Below, piece after piece: positions 10,201 to 18,844 of a stretch of 64,000 nucleotides of DNA (position 1 is the first letter of the stretch; every line of letters starts with the position of its first letter). The DNA is taken from the NCBI RefSeq assembly GCF_004322705.1, contig NZ_SIZZ01000001.1, forward strand, positions 1,054,001 to 1,118,000, written 5' to 3'. The notes below the pieces were generated by a model that was given only the letters and a program-made list of their open reading frames with translations, ran no database searches and had not been told where the DNA came from. Source of the stretch: Dyella terrae. Lineage in GTDB: Bacteria > Pseudomonadota > Gammaproteobacteria > Xanthomonadales > Rhodanobacteraceae. A program made the translations under genes and the position numbers.

Positions 10201-10734
10201 CTTGCGGCGCTCCTTGTACTTGGAGATGCCAGCGGCTTCCTCCAGGTGCACGCGCAGTTCGTCGGGCGCGGCCTCGACGATCTGGCTGATCATGCCCTGC
10301 TCGATGATCGAGTAGCTGCGCGGGCCCAGGCCCGTGCCAAGGAACAGGTCAGTGATGTCGCGACGACGGCAGCGCGCACCATTGAGGAAGTACGCCGACT
10401 GGCCATCGCGCGTCACCTGACGCTTCACCGAGATCTCGGCGTACTGGCCGTATTCGCCCTGAATCGTGCCGTCGCTGTTGTCGAAGATCAGTTCCACGGT
10501 GGCCTGGCCGACCGGCTTGCGCGAGTTCGAGCCGGAGAAGATCACGTCCGTCAGCGAGTCGCCACGCAGTCGGCTGGCCGCGCTCTCGCCCATCACCCAG
10601 CGGATCGCGTCGATGATGTTCGACTTGCCGCAGCCGTTGGGGCCCACGACACCCGTCATGTTGGTCGGCAGGTGAAGCGTGGTGGGATCGACGAACGACT
10701 TGAAGCCGGCGAGTTTGATCGTAGTCAGGCGCAT
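7225..10734 (-). CDS. smc: Chromosome segregation ATPase SMC
   Basis: Structural maintenance of chromosomes protein, 1169 residues, close to the usual 1150-1200. It begins MRLTTIKLAGFKSFVDPTTL with Walker A GPNGCGKSN. The middle is two long coiled-coil arms around a hinge (roughly residues 500-640). The C-terminal head has the ABC signature LLSGGEKALTA and Walker B CLLDEVDAPLDEAN. It forms an ATP-driven ring that organises and segregates the chromosome; partners ScpA/ScpB are not in this window. The start at 10734 is set by homology, since upstream in-frame codons lack SMC character. Confidence 0.96.
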   Translation of the reverse strand: MRLTTIKLAGFKSFVDPTTLHLPTNMTGVVGPNGCGKSNIIDAIRWVMGESAASRLRGDSLTDVIFSGSNSRKPVGQATVELIFDNSDGTIQGEYGQYAEISVKRQVTRDGQSAYFLNGARCRRRDITDLFLGTGLGPRSYSIIEQGMISQIVEAAPDELRVHLEEAAGISKYKERRKETESRIKSTRENLDRVKDVRDEVDKQLEHLNRQARAAERWKALKEEQTRKEAELRALEYRHLKGQHDGEGAGLSAAETEIEKRVAEQRHVEAQLESVRENHTAATEHLNTVQAEVYKVGAEIARVEQQVRFNRETADRLQRAQGEAEREHEELAAHIATDRDQVETLRMALAEGEPRLEALQQMQDDTADAQRDTETKLADWQQRWDTYTRTAGEASRAAEVERTKLAYLDRQSVDLSRRRETLEAEQKATDVAALDAASEQLHIEHDTQRERVESLGGLLDQHKLTYEKVLDEERQVQSSLNEARQQLQTARGRQASLEALQHAALGQEENAASGWLARLGLDKSRRLGESLQVEAGWETAVETALAGFLDSVLVDGAHGLAAEFADVENADIALLDGAEGGVNTSGTLAAHVRGPAAALSILSHVLVADTLDEAHQRVAGLSALAPYQSVMTRSGEWLGPGWARVRRAQGNQVGVLARERDMRVLAEQIATLEARIEEATAQLDDLRTNKFEAERARDDAQRELYNAHRRQSELAGQLQSHRGKMETARARSEKVAGEISDLVNQLDELSDQTRDARARLDESVGNMGDLEDQRRDLENERRALLESREEARMNAREAADQAHALALSMESKRSSLSSLEQALSRMDTQIRQIAARRTEITEQLAAGSDPIAELEAERQTYLDQRLLVDRQLVDARRALEDCDGEFRRLEQERQRIEQSLNKLRESLSEKKLAAQALQLRAQQLAEAIMASGLELEPLLAELAEDADASQWRSQLTDIGQKIQRLEPVNLAAIQEHAEQSERKNYLDNQLADLASAMETLEGAIKKIDRETRQRFKETFDRVNAGVQELFPRLFGGGHAYLELTGDDLLDTGVAIMARPPGKRVSNITLLSGGEKALTAVSLVFAIFGLNPAPFCLLDEVDAPLDEANVGRFSNMVKEMSEKVQFIFVSHNKATMEAASQLCGVTMREPGVSRLVQVDLAEAAKLAGAA

Positions 10735-10972
10735 GCGGACGTCAGCTGGAAGGAGGAAATGCCCGGGTTTCGGGCGATGCGCCACTGTGCCAAAGCCGGG
10801 CGGGTGCCGCAATGGAAACGGGCGTGTTGTTTCACTTTAACATTGCCGGCTAGACCAATGTTATTCAAAGCAATTATTAGTGATGACCCGAAGCAGGGCC
10901 GTCTGCGGACCCTTCGGCCACCCGAGGCGGATCAGCCCGGATGCACTCGCCAACCCCAAACCTGGCCACGCA

Positions 10973-11236
10973 TCACTCACCCGGCGCACGGGCCTCGATC
11001 GACAGGGCGTGGACGCCATCGTCCATCAGACCGTCCAGGGCGGCATAGATCATCCGGTGCCGCTTGATCGAAAGCTGCCCCGCAAACGCAAGGCTCACCA
11101 CGCGGACGTGGTAGTGACCCTTCCCTTCATTGGCGTGGCCGACGTGTTTGTACCCCTCGTCGACCACCTCGATGTCGAGCGGAGCCAACGCCTGGACCAG
11201 GCGCTGGCGAATCTGCTCGACCATTGCCGCGGTCAT
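10973..11236 (-). CDS. BolA family protein
   Basis: Small protein of 87 residues with the BolA-like fold. Characteristic segments are [53 protein letters not shown] and the end [15 protein letters not shown]. Members work with monothiol glutaredoxins in iron-sulfur handling, or act as stress morphogenes; which applies here cannot be read from sequence. The start overlaps the stop of the upstream YciI-like gene by four bases, so the two are translationally coupled. About 240 bp separate it from smc downstream. Confidence 0.88.
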   Translation of the reverse strand: MTAAMVEQIRQRLVQALAPLDIEVVDEGYKHVGHANEGKGHYHVRVVSLAFAGQLSIKRHRMIYAALDGLMDDGVHALSIEARAPGE

Positions 11237-11538
11237 GCGGCTGGCAATGCCTTGCGGAAGGGCTTGATGCTGACGCTGGCGTAGACACCGGCCGCGATGT
11301 ACGGATCGTCCTTGGCCCAGGCTTCGGCCTCGGCCTGCGACGGGAACTGGGCCAGGATCAGGCTGCCGGTAAAACCGGCCGGGCCCGGATCTTCTGACTC
11401 GATCGCCGGGAAAGCGCCGGCCACGAACAGGCGGCCTTCATCGAGCAGCTTCTGCAGGCGTTCGATGTGGGCCGGACGCGCAGACTTGCGCTTCTCCAGC
11501 GAATCGGGGACGTCAGTACCAACAATGGCAAACCACAT
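11233..11538 (-). CDS. YciI family protein
   Basis: 101-residue protein of the YciI/YCII family, a ferredoxin-like alpha+beta fold. Conserved segments are [37 protein letters not shown], the GAFPAI region, [37 protein letters not shown], and a His and an Asp typical of the putative active site. The biochemical role of stand-alone members is unclear. The gene starts 3 bp after the lysS stop and overlaps bolA by 4 bp, forming the tight set lysS-yciI-bolA. Confidence 0.88.
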   Translation of the reverse strand: MWFAIVGTDVPDSLEKRKSARPAHIERLQKLLDEGRLFVAGAFPAIESEDPGPAGFTGSLILAQFPSQAEAEAWAKDDPYIAAGVYASVSIKPFRKALPAA

Positions 11539-11541
11539 GGA

Positions 11542-13059
11542 TCAGGCCTCCGGGCGCATATAGGGGAACAGCAACACGTCGCGGATCGACGAGGCGCCGG
11601 TCAACAACATCACAAGGCGATCGATGCCGATTCCCAGGCCGCCGGTGGGCGGAAGGCCGACCTCAAGGGCGCGGATGTAGTCGGCGTCGAAGTGCATGGC
11701 TTCGTCGTCGCCGGCATCCTTGGCCGCCACCTGGGCGCGGAACCGCGCCTCCTGGTCTTCCGGATCGTTGAGCTCGGAGAAGCCGTTGGCCAGCTCCTTC
11801 GCATTGATGAACAGCTCGAAGCGATCGGTGATGCCCGGATTGGTGTCGCTTTCGCGAGCCAGCGGCGAAATCTCCACCGGATGGTCGGTGATGAAGGTCG
11901 GCTGGATCAGCGTGTGCTCGACGGTCTTCTCGAAGATTTCCAGCAGCAGTCGACCCCAGCCGTAACCGTCCTTCACATGGATGCCCAGGCGCTTGCAGTG
12001 GGCGGCCATGGCAGCGCGATCACGCAGTTCGTCGCGACGGATTTCCGGATTCAGCTCGAGCACGGCGTCTTCCATGCTCCAGCGACGGAACGCCGGGCCG
12101 ACATCGATCTCGTTGCCTTCCCACATCAGCTTGGTGGTGCCGATGACGTTCTTCGCCGTTTCGCGGATCACCGACTCGGTGATGTCCATGATCTCGGTGT
12201 ACGTGGCATAGGCCTGGTACAGCTCGAGCATGGTGAATTCGGGATTGTGACGGGTCGACACGCCTTCGTTGCGGAAGTTGCGGTTGATCTCGTACACGCG
12301 ATCGAAGCCGCCAACGACAAGGCGCTTGAGGTACAGCTCCGGCGCGACGCGCAGGTAGAGGTCCATGTCCAGCGCGTTGTGGTGCGTGACAAAGGGACGC
12401 GCCGTGGCGCCGCCCGGGATCACGTGCATCATCGGCGTTTCCACTTCCATGAAGCGGCGCGGCTCGGCCTCCAGCCACTTACGGATGAAGCCGATGATCT
12501 TTGAACGCTGTGCAAAGGTACGACGTGCGTCTTCGGTGACGATCAGGTCGACGTAACGCTGGCGATAGCGCTGCTCGACGTCGGCCATGCCGTGGTGCTT
12601 GTCCGGCAGCGGACGCAGGCTCTTGGTCAGCAGGCGCAGCTTGTCGACCTTGATCGACAGCTCGCCCGTGCGCGTACGCATCACGGTGCCTTCGGCGCCG
12701 ACGATGTCGCCCATGTCCCAGCTCTTGAACGCCTTGAACGTCTCCTCACCCACCGTGCCCTGGTGGATGAACAACTGGATGCGACCGTTGACGTCCTGCA
12801 TCTGCACGAAGGCGACCTTCCCCTGGTCACGCTTGAGAATGATGCGACCGGCCACCTTGACCTGGCGATTCAGGCCCTCGATGGCTTCAGCCGTCCACTT
12901 CTCCGCATCGGCGAATTCCGCCTGCAGGTCACCGGTGAACGTATCGATCTTGAAGTCGTTCGGAAACGCGACGCCCTGTTTGCGCAGAGCCGAAAGCTTC
13001 TCGCGTCGTTCCGCAATGAGGCGGTTTTCGTCCAGGGGGGCGTCGATTTCGTTTTGCAT
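11542..13059 (-). CDS. lysS: Lysyl-tRNA synthetase (class II)
   Basis: Charges tRNA(Lys) with lysine; 505 residues, the normal size. The N-terminal OB-fold anticodon-binding domain (about 60-170) includes [23 protein letters not shown]. The catalytic core has class II motif 1 ([10 protein letters not shown]), motif 2 ([18 protein letters not shown]) and motif 3 ([13 protein letters not shown]). The ATG at 13059 ([22 protein letters not shown]) is chosen because the upstream in-frame extension has no synthetase character. It lies downstream of prfB, as in many proteobacteria, and probably shares a transcript with it. Confidence 0.96.
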   Translation of the reverse strand: MQNEIDAPLDENRLIAERREKLSALRKQGVAFPNDFKIDTFTGDLQAEFADAEKWTAEAIEGLNRQVKVAGRIILKRDQGKVAFVQMQDVNGRIQLFIHQGTVGEETFKAFKSWDMGDIVGAEGTVMRTRTGELSIKVDKLRLLTKSLRPLPDKHHGMADVEQRYRQRYVDLIVTEDARRTFAQRSKIIGFIRKWLEAEPRRFMEVETPMMHVIPGGATARPFVTHHNALDMDLYLRVAPELYLKRLVVGGFDRVYEINRNFRNEGVSTRHNPEFTMLELYQAYATYTEIMDITESVIRETAKNVIGTTKLMWEGNEIDVGPAFRRWSMEDAVLELNPEIRRDELRDRAAMAAHCKRLGIHVKDGYGWGRLLLEIFEKTVEHTLIQPTFITDHPVEISPLARESDTNPGITDRFELFINAKELANGFSELNDPEDQEARFRAQVAAKDAGDDEAMHFDADYIRALEVGLPPTGGLGIGIDRLVMLLTGASSIRDVLLFPYMRPEA

Positions 13060-13168
13060 GGTGATCCAGGTTGAAACGTAGGTGGGTTGCGTCAGGTCGG
13101 CCTGCCGTCGCGTCGGGACATCCGACAAACCGGCCAGCAGGCACGTCTCTCAAGGCCAGGTGAATTGC

Positions 13169-14294
13169 TTATGCGTCCACGCGTTTGGCACCGGCATCCA
13201 GGCCGGACTTCAGGCTCGCTTCGACGAATTCATCCAGATCGCCGTCCAGCACCTTCTGCGTGTCCGAGCGTTCGATGCCCGTGCGCAGGTCCTTGATGCG
13301 GCTCTGGTCCAGCACGTAGTTGCGGATCTGGCTGCCCCAGCCGATATCGGACTTGGAAGCTTCCAGCGCATCCTTTTCGGCGTTGCGCTTCTGAACTTCC
13401 AGTTCGTACAGCTTGGCGGCCAGCATCTTCATGGCGCGGTCGCGGTTGGCGTGCTGGCTGCGTTCGGTCTGGCAGGCCACCACGGTATTCGTGGGCACGT
13501 GGGTGATACGCACGGCCGATTCCGTCTTGTTGACGTGCTGACCACCGGCGCCGGACGAACGGTATACGTCGGTGCGCAGGTCCGCCGGATTGATCTCGAT
13601 GTCGATGTCATCATCGACTTCCGGCGACACGAACACCGAGGTGAAACTGGTGTGGCGGCGGTTGTCGGAGTCGAACGGCGACTTGCGGACCAGGCGATGC
13701 ACGCCGATTTCCGTTTTCAGCCAGCCGTAGGCGTAGTCGCCTTCGACGCGGAACGTCGCGGATTTGATGCCGGCGACGTCACCACCGGAAACCTCCAGCA
13801 GCTCGGTCTTCCAGCCACGCGATTCGCACCAGCGCAGGTACATGCGCAGCAGGATTTCGGCCCAGTCCTGGGCTTCGGTGCCGCCGGCGCCGGCCTGGAT
13901 GTCCACGAAGGCGTTGTTGGCGTCCATCTTGCCGGAGAACATGCGCTGGAATTCCAGCTTGCCGACCTTGGCTTCGAGCCTGGTGAGGTCGTCCTGCACC
14001 GAGCGGACGGTGTCTTCATCGTTGTCGGCGGCCGCCATCTCCAGCAGCTCGCCCGCGTCGGTGAGGCCACCACTGATGGTGTCGATACCCGTGACGATGG
14101 TGTCAAGGCGGGCGCGTTCGCGGCCCAGCTCCTGCGCGCGCGGCGGATCGTCCCACACGGTGGGGCTTTCCAGTTCGCGACTTACTTCTTCGAGACGCTC
14201 ACGCTTGGTGGCGTAGTCAAAGATACCCCCTAAGCGACTCGATGCGGCCGGACAGGTCCGCGATCTGCGCGAGGATCGGATTCGTTTCGATCAT
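13169..14294 (-). CDS. prfB: Peptide chain release factor 2, with programmed +1 frameshift
   Basis: RF2 terminates translation at UGA and UAA. The first 25 codons ([23 protein letters not shown]) run from the ATG at 14294 into an in-frame TGA at 14217-14219. The rest continues in the +1 frame. The body contains the RF2 specificity tripeptide SPF ([15 protein letters not shown]) and the catalytic GGQ loop ([17 protein letters not shown]). The full product is about 374 residues. The two reading frames join exactly at the slippery CTT. Downstream neighbour lysS is on the same strand. Confidence 0.96.
14216..14231 (-). promoter_or_regulatory. prfB: prfB autoregulatory frameshift site
   Basis: The minus strand reads AGGGGGTATCTTTGAC. 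An SD-like AGGGGG lies three bases upstream of the slippery CTT codon, which is followed by TGA and C. This is the canonical RF2 recoding signal: low RF2 lets the ribosome slip +1 so that CTT-GAC is read, while abundant RF2 terminates at the UGA. Confidence 0.95.
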
Positions 14295-14327
14295 GGGATT
14301 GGGCTTTGGAAAAGGAGGAAGAATAGC

Positions 14328-14360
14328 AGGGGAACGGTAAACGGTTAACAGGAAACGGGA
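14328..14360. repeat. Copy of a G/A-rich dispersed motif
   Basis: The segment contains GGGGAACGGTAAACGG and GGAAACGGGAAAAG. Closely similar strings occur at 58726-58753 and, inverted, at 58887-58909. All lie in non-coding gaps, so this looks like a dispersed intergenic sequence family. Confidence 0.4.
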
Positions 14361-14390
14361 AAAGCAGGCCCCGCGCGCTTGCTTTTCCCG
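14356..14390. repeat. Inverted repeat in the asnB-prfB gap
   Basis: A perfect 11-bp inverted repeat (CGGGAAAAGCA with TGCTTTTCCCG, 13-bp spacer) lies just past the asnB stop. It could act as an asnB terminator, but there is no clean U-tract after either arm. It adjoins a G/A-rich dispersed motif. Confidence 0.55.
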
Positions 14391-14405
14391 CTGATCGCTG
14401 GCCAA

Positions 14406-16073
14406 TCACCCAAGGGCGTTGGAATGGACGCCCTTCACCGCCCTGCCAGAGGGATCGGCCGCCGCGGCAAATGCCGGATCCCAGGCCAGCGCCGCCGGCG
14501 AGGAGCAGGCGATGGATTTCCCACCCGGAACCGTCGCTGCCGCAGCAGCCCCGGGATAGAACTGCTCGAAAATGCGGCGATAGAGGTAGGCCTCCTTGGT
14601 GGCCGGCGGGTTATGGGGGAAGCGCGTGGCCGCCGCGGCAAATTCGCGATCGGTCACGGCCTGCTCGGCGTGCGCCTTGAGCCCGTCGATCCAGCCATAG
14701 CCGACGCCATCGCTGAACTGCTCTTTCTGCCGCCACAGGATCGAGTCCGGCAAGGCGCCCTGGAACGCTTCGCGCAAGATGGCCTTCTCGATGCGCCCTG
14801 CGCACGCCATCTTCTGCCGGGCGTCGAAACCCATGGCCGTATCGATGAACGCCAGGTCCAGGAACGGCACGCGCGCCTCCACGCCCCAGGCCATCATGGC
14901 CTTGTTCGCGCGCAGGCAGTCGAAGCTGTGCAGGGCATCGAGCTTGCGCACGGTTTCCTCGTGGAAGGCCTCGGGCGACGGTGCTTTGTGGAAGTACAGG
15001 TACCCGCCAAAGATTTCGTCCGAACCTTCGCCAGAGAGCACCATTTTCACGCCCATGGCCTTGATGCGCCGGGCCAGCAGATACATCGGCGTCGAAGCGC
15101 GAATGGTGGTGACGTCGTAGGTTTCGATGTGGCGGATCACTTCGGGCAACGCATCCAGCCCTTCCCAGAAGGTGTAAACGAAACCATGGTGCACCGTTCC
15201 CAGCGCTTCGGCCGCGATCTGCGCTGCGGCCAGATCAGGTGAGCCGTCCAGGCCAATGGCGAACGAATGCAGCCGCGGCCACCAGGCTTCGCTGCGATCG
15301 TCATCCTCGATGCGTTCACGGGCGAAACGGGCGGCACAGGCTGTCACCAGCGACGAGTCCAGTCCGCCGGAAAGCAAGACACCGTAGGGCACGTCGGTCA
15401 TCAGCTGCCGGTGGACCGCCTGTTCGAAAGCTTGCTTCAGCTCGACCGGTGAGATCTCGCTGCCCCGGGTCGCACGGTAGTCGCGCCATGGCTTGCTGTA
15501 GTAGCGCGTCAGCTCGCCGGTCGCGCTGTCGTAAACGTGGCCGGGCGGGAAGATGGCGACGTCCGGGCAAAGGTCGGCGATGGCTTTCATTTCCGAAGCC
15601 ACGCACAGGCGCCCCTGCGCATCGTGCCCCCAGTACAGCGGACACACGCCCAGCGGATCGCGGGCAATCAGGTAACGCTGCGACTCGCTGTCCCACAGGG
15701 CGAAGGCGAAGATGCCATTGAGCTGGCCGAGGAAGTCCGCTCCCCGTGACCGGTACAACGCGTTGATCACTTCGCAATCGGAGCCAGTGGTGAAATCGTA
15801 ATCACTGGCGGCACGCAATTCGCGATGGTTGTAGATCTCACCGTTGACGGCGAGTGCGAGCGAACCGTCGCGAGAGCGTAGCGGCTGCGCACCGCTCGCC
15901 GGGTCAACGATGGCCAGTCGCTCGTGCACGAGGATCACCCCCGCATCCACGAACACGCCACTCCAGTCGGGGCCGCGGTGTCGCTGGCGCTGGGACAGCT
16001 CCAGCGCCTGGCGCCGCAGGGCGGCAAGGTCGTCGCCCGGTTGCAGATCGAACATGCCGAATATTGAACACAT
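14406..16073 (-). CDS. asnB: Glutamine-hydrolysing asparagine synthase B
   Basis: Converts aspartate, glutamine and ATP to asparagine. It has 555 residues, matching the enterobacterial AsnB length (554). Cys2 of MCSIFG becomes the N-terminal glutaminase nucleophile. The class II amidotransferase domain covers about residues 2-200 (RGPDWSG, AVNGEIYNH, TGSDCEVI). The synthetase domain begins with the PP-loop LLSGGLDSSLVTACAA and includes VLSGEGSDEIFGGYLYF and VEARVPFLD. AGGA precedes the ATG. The 5' region carries an Asn-rich leader frame and a hairpin that together look like a transcription attenuator. Confidence 0.95.
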   Translation of the reverse strand: MCSIFGMFDLQPGDDLAALRRQALELSQRQRHRGPDWSGVFVDAGVILVHERLAIVDPASGAQPLRSRDGSLALAVNGEIYNHRELRAASDYDFTTGSDCEVINALYRSRGADFLGQLNGIFAFALWDSESQRYLIARDPLGVCPLYWGHDAQGRLCVASEMKAIADLCPDVAIFPPGHVYDSATGELTRYYSKPWRDYRATRGSEISPVELKQAFEQAVHRQLMTDVPYGVLLSGGLDSSLVTACAARFARERIEDDDRSEAWWPRLHSFAIGLDGSPDLAAAQIAAEALGTVHHGFVYTFWEGLDALPEVIRHIETYDVTTIRASTPMYLLARRIKAMGVKMVLSGEGSDEIFGGYLYFHKAPSPEAFHEETVRKLDALHSFDCLRANKAMMAWGVEARVPFLDLAFIDTAMGFDARQKMACAGRIEKAILREAFQGALPDSILWRQKEQFSDGVGYGWIDGLKAHAEQAVTDREFAAAATRFPHNPPATKEAYLYRRIFEQFYPGAAAAATVPGGKSIACSSPAALAWDPAFAAAADPSGRAVKGVHSNALG

Positions 16074-16115
16074 GGTGGATTTCCTCGTCGCGTCGGTTTT
16101 TTCAGGGCCCGGAAA

Positions 16116-16148
16116 CGACGAAGGCCCGCACTGGGCGGGCCTTCGTCG
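16116..16148 (-). terminator. Putative attenuator hairpin upstream of asnB
   Basis: A perfect 14-bp stem (CGACGAAGGCCCGC with GCGGGCCTTCGTCG, 5-nt loop) lies between the Asn-rich leader frame and asnB. On the minus strand it is followed by TTTCC, a poor U-tract, so termination efficiency is uncertain. Its 5' arm and loop can instead pair with the end of the leader frame. Confidence 0.7.
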
Positions 16149-16192
16149 CGTAGTTGATTCGTCGAACTTCGGCTACGCGCCGGCCCACCCAG
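16131..16192 (-). promoter_or_regulatory. Candidate antiterminator pairing of the asnB leader
   Basis: On the minus strand CTGGGTGGGCC (16182-16192, spanning leader codons 35-38) can pair with GGCCCGCCCAG (16131-16141) over 11 bp with one G-U. That second segment includes the inner seven bases of the hairpin's 5' arm and its loop, so the two structures are mutually exclusive. A ribosome waiting on the Asn codons would leave the upstream strand free; one at the stop codon would cover it. Confidence 0.6.
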
Positions 16193-16295
16193 GATTGGGG
16201 GCGTTATTGTTCGAACGATTATTACGGGCGACCAACACCGACGGCGCCTTGGCGGCAGCAGAGTTCAGAGCGGCATTGATGGCGCGGATGTACAT
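16173..16295 (-). CDS. Asparagine-rich leader peptide of asnB
   Basis: A 40-codon frame from the ATG at 16295 ends in TAG 24 nt before the hairpin. It encodes eight Asn, six of them clustered at residues 25-34 (RNNRSNNNAPNP, codons AAT AAT, AAC AAT AAC, AAT), and ends PGWAGA. Both Asn codons are used. Such a run of the end-product amino acid directly before a terminator-like stem and the matching biosynthetic gene is the hallmark of ribosome-mediated attenuation. No clear Shine-Dalgarno precedes the ATG; the in-frame GTG at 16370 is an alternative start. The peptide itself is probably not functional. Confidence 0.65.
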   Translation of the reverse strand: MYIRAINAALNSAAAKAPSVLVARNNRSNNNAPNPGWAGA

Positions 16296-16418
16296 GGCAT
16301 CTGAGTTGAGCAGAAGCCTGTGCCGCGCGCAAGCGCTTTTTGATGAGCCCGGTCTTGGCGTCCATTTCACCTGTGCCTGCGTTCACTAAGCCCATCGCAA
16401 CGGGATGGGCCAGTCGGG

Positions 16419-17849
16419 ATGGGTTTGCGGCGCGGGGGAATGCTCACCGGTCTTGCGACGGGGCTCTGGCTTGCGGGATCCGCTTGCGTACAGGCCACTG
16501 AACTGCCTCAGAAGCCACTGACGTACGCCGATGCGTCAAGCCGGCTGGATACAGTCTCTGACGCCATCAAGGCGGCCGACGCATTTCGCGACAGTCGCGC
16601 GGATACGGCGGCATCGCTGGATTCGCTGAACCTGCCGACCGTATCGCTTGCGGTCCAGGCCTTTCGATACCAAAAGACGCTGGACTCGGCGAGCCTGCCG
16701 GCGCTGAACGACGTAACTGCCAATGGCAAGCCGATCCCTCCGCCGATCCAGGATTTTTTCGGCTCCCTGCCCGACGTCAAGTTCAGCTACACGCAAGACG
16801 TGCTGCGCCCGGTCGTTTCGGCGCTGTGGCCGGTCTACACCGGCGGCAAGATCACGTCGGCACAGGAAGGCGCACGCGCCATGCAGCGTCAGGCGGAAGC
16901 GCTGGCCGAACACGCGCACGACGCTGAGCGCGTGAAACTGGCTACGCTCTACTTTGGCCAGGCGCTGGCCGAGCAGATGCAGACCGTGCGTTGTCAGGTT
17001 CGCGACGGCATGGAGCAGCACCTCAAAAACGCCCAGGCCATGGAACGACAAGGCATGGCGACGCGCGCGCAGCGCATGCAGGTGGAAGTGGCTCGCGACG
17101 CTTCCTTGCGCGGCTGCCAGGCCGCGGCGCGCACGTTCGAATCGGCGCGCATCGCACTTTCCAACCTGCTTCGTACCGAGCAGACGCTCACGCTCGCCAG
17201 CCCGCTGTTCCTCATCACGACGCCACTGGACACCAAGCAGGCCTATGTCGAGCGCGCAGACAACCGCAATGCGCAAGTTCGCAGCCTCGATGCGGCCTCC
17301 GACGCCGCTGCGCAGGTCGAGCGTGCCGCGCGTTCGCAGTGGAAACCCACGGTTGTGCTGCTGGGTGAATACAACCTCAAGCGCAGCGACCAGCTGGTCA
17401 TTGATCCGGACTGGATCGTCGGTATCGGCGTACGCTACGAGCTGCTGTCCAATGTTGACCGCCAGCGCAGCATCAGTGCCGCCCGGCGAGCGCGCGAAGC
17501 GGCACAGGATGCCACCCATGAAGCGCGAACCCAGGTCCGCACGGCTGTTGCCACGGCCTACGAAATGCTGATGGGTGCAAGAGAACAGTACGAACTGCTG
17601 CAATCGAGCGAGGCGCTGGCACGCGAAAACGTGCGCATCCAGGCACTGGCCTTCCGCGAAGGTCAGGGGACTGCGACAGAAATGATTGACGCGGAAAATC
17701 TCCTCGCCGCAGCGCTCGTGGAGCGCGCGGCAGCTGCTTACAACTTCGATGTCACCCTGGCGCAACTGCTCGACGCCACGGGCCAGATGGACCAATACCC
17801 TGCACTGATGCGCGGGGCGGACAAAGTGCTCGCGGAGACGTCGCCATGA
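16419..17849 (+). CDS. TolC-family outer-membrane efflux protein
   Basis: Outer-membrane channel subunit of a tripartite exporter, 476 residues. An N-terminal signal peptide (GLATGLWLAGSACVQATEL) is followed by two repeats of the outer-membrane efflux fold, rich in long Ala/Arg/Gln helices (for example QEGARAMQRQAEALAEHAHDAERVK and SISAARRAREAAQDATHEARTQVRTAVATAYEML). The start at 16419 is tentative; the ATG at 16440 gives a tighter signal peptide. The stop overlaps the adaptor gene start by 4 bp, so it is the first gene of a four-gene operon. The exported substrate is unknown. Confidence 0.88.
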   Translation: MGLRRGGMLTGLATGLWLAGSACVQATELPQKPLTYADASSRLDTVSDAIKAADAFRDSRADTAASLDSLNLPTVSLAVQAFRYQKTLDSASLPALNDVTANGKPIPPPIQDFFGSLPDVKFSYTQDVLRPVVSALWPVYTGGKITSAQEGARAMQRQAEALAEHAHDAERVKLATLYFGQALAEQMQTVRCQVRDGMEQHLKNAQAMERQGMATRAQRMQVEVARDASLRGCQAAARTFESARIALSNLLRTEQTLTLASPLFLITTPLDTKQAYVERADNRNAQVRSLDAASDAAAQVERAARSQWKPTVVLLGEYNLKRSDQLVIDPDWIVGIGVRYELLSNVDRQRSISAARRAREAAQDATHEARTQVRTAVATAYEMLMGAREQYELLQSSEALARENVRIQALAFREGQGTATEMIDAENLLAAALVERAAAAYNFDVTLAQLLDATGQMDQYPALMRGADKVLAETSP

Positions 17850-18844
17850 CCGCACCTCGTTCGACGCAGATTCCACGGGCCGCGGTGGTGACGGCCGTGG
17901 TGATCGTCGTCGCCATCGTCGTGCTCGGCCTGTGGCTCGCAGCCCGACCGCCCAAACCGATGATCCAGGGCATGGTCGACACCGACCAGATCCAGGTGGC
18001 CGCCAAGGTCCCCGGACGACTGGAGGCGGTGATGGTGCACGAAGGCGATCGCGTCAAAGCGGGCCAGTTGTTGTTCGTGCTCAGCAGCCCGGAACTCGAC
18101 GCCAAGCTGGCGCAGGTACAGGCCCAACAAGTGGCAGCCGAATCGCAGGCGGCCAAGGCGCGTCATGGTGCGCAAAGCGAAGACATCCAGAGCGCGCGTT
18201 CCGCGTGGCAGGCCTCCGAGGCCAACGCCGCGCTGGCCGCCAGGACAGTGACGCGCGTCGCCAACCTCTATGCCGAAGGCGTCGTTTCCCTGCAGAGGCG
18301 GGATGAAGCCGTCGCCATGGCGAAAGCCACCGCGAATGCGGCGGCAGCCGCCAAGGCACAGTATGAAAAGGCCCTTGGCGGCGCACGACCGGAAGACATC
18401 AAGAGCGCCGAATCCCTGGCGAGCCAGGCCGAAGCAGGCGTGCGTGAAGTCGCCGCCTTGCAGGCCGAATTACGGATTACGGCACCGGTGGCCGGTGAAA
18501 TCAGCCGGCGCAACGCAAATGTCGGCGAGGTCGTGCCGCCCACGCTTCCGGTGATCAGCATGTTCGAACCGGACAAGCTGTGGGTGTCGCTCAATGTGCG
18601 GGAAAACCAGTTTCATGGGCTCAGGATCGGTCAGGAGCTGAGCGGCACCGTTCCGGCGCTCAATGACAAGCGGCTGCGCTTCAAGGTGTACTACATCGCG
18701 CCACTTGGCGATTTCGCCACCTGGCGCGCGACGCGCGAATCCTCGGGCTATGACATCAAGACCTTCGAGGTCCGCGTTCGCCCGGACAACGCCCCGCCCG
18801 AGCTTCGCCCCGGCATGAGCGTCCTGTTCGACTGGCCGACATGA
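17846..18844 (+). CDS. HlyD/EmrA-type membrane fusion protein
   Basis: Periplasmic adaptor of 332 residues linking inner- and outer-membrane parts of an exporter. One N-terminal membrane segment (AAVVTAVVIVVAIVVLGLWL) is followed by a lipoyl-like half motif (VDTDQIQVAAKVPGRLEAVMVHEGDRVKAGQLLFVL). An alpha-hairpin coiled coil (about 85-195) and the second lipoyl half (LRITAPVAGEISRRNANVGEVV) follow, then a beta-barrel region. It most resembles YhiI/YbhG-type adaptors that work with ABC-2 permeases. Start and stop both overlap the neighbouring genes by 4 bp. Confidence 0.9.
   Translation: MTAPRSTQIPRAAVVTAVVIVVAIVVLGLWLAARPPKPMIQGMVDTDQIQVAAKVPGRLEAVMVHEGDRVKAGQLLFVLSSPELDAKLAQVQAQQVAAESQAAKARHGAQSEDIQSARSAWQASEANAALAARTVTRVANLYAEGVVSLQRRDEAVAMAKATANAAAAAKAQYEKALGGARPEDIKSAESLASQAEAGVREVAALQAELRITAPVAGEISRRNANVGEVVPPTLPVISMFEPDKLWVSLNVRENQFHGLRIGQELSGTVPALNDKRLRFKVYYIAPLGDFATWRATRESSGYDIKTFEVRVRPDNAPPELRPGMSVLFDWPT

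Noticed and set aside
9229-11067. 612-codon plus-strand frame opposite smc and bolA
   Set aside because: It is the antisense shadow of smc, whose reading is certain from its Walker and signature motifs; composition is Arg/Leu/Gly-rich with no domain.
16222-16365. Alternative minus-strand frame upstream of asnB starting at the ATG at 16365 (MDAKTGLIKKRLRAAQ...)
   Set aside because: It ends before the hairpin in a different frame and has no amino acid bias; the Asn-rich frame explains the structure better.
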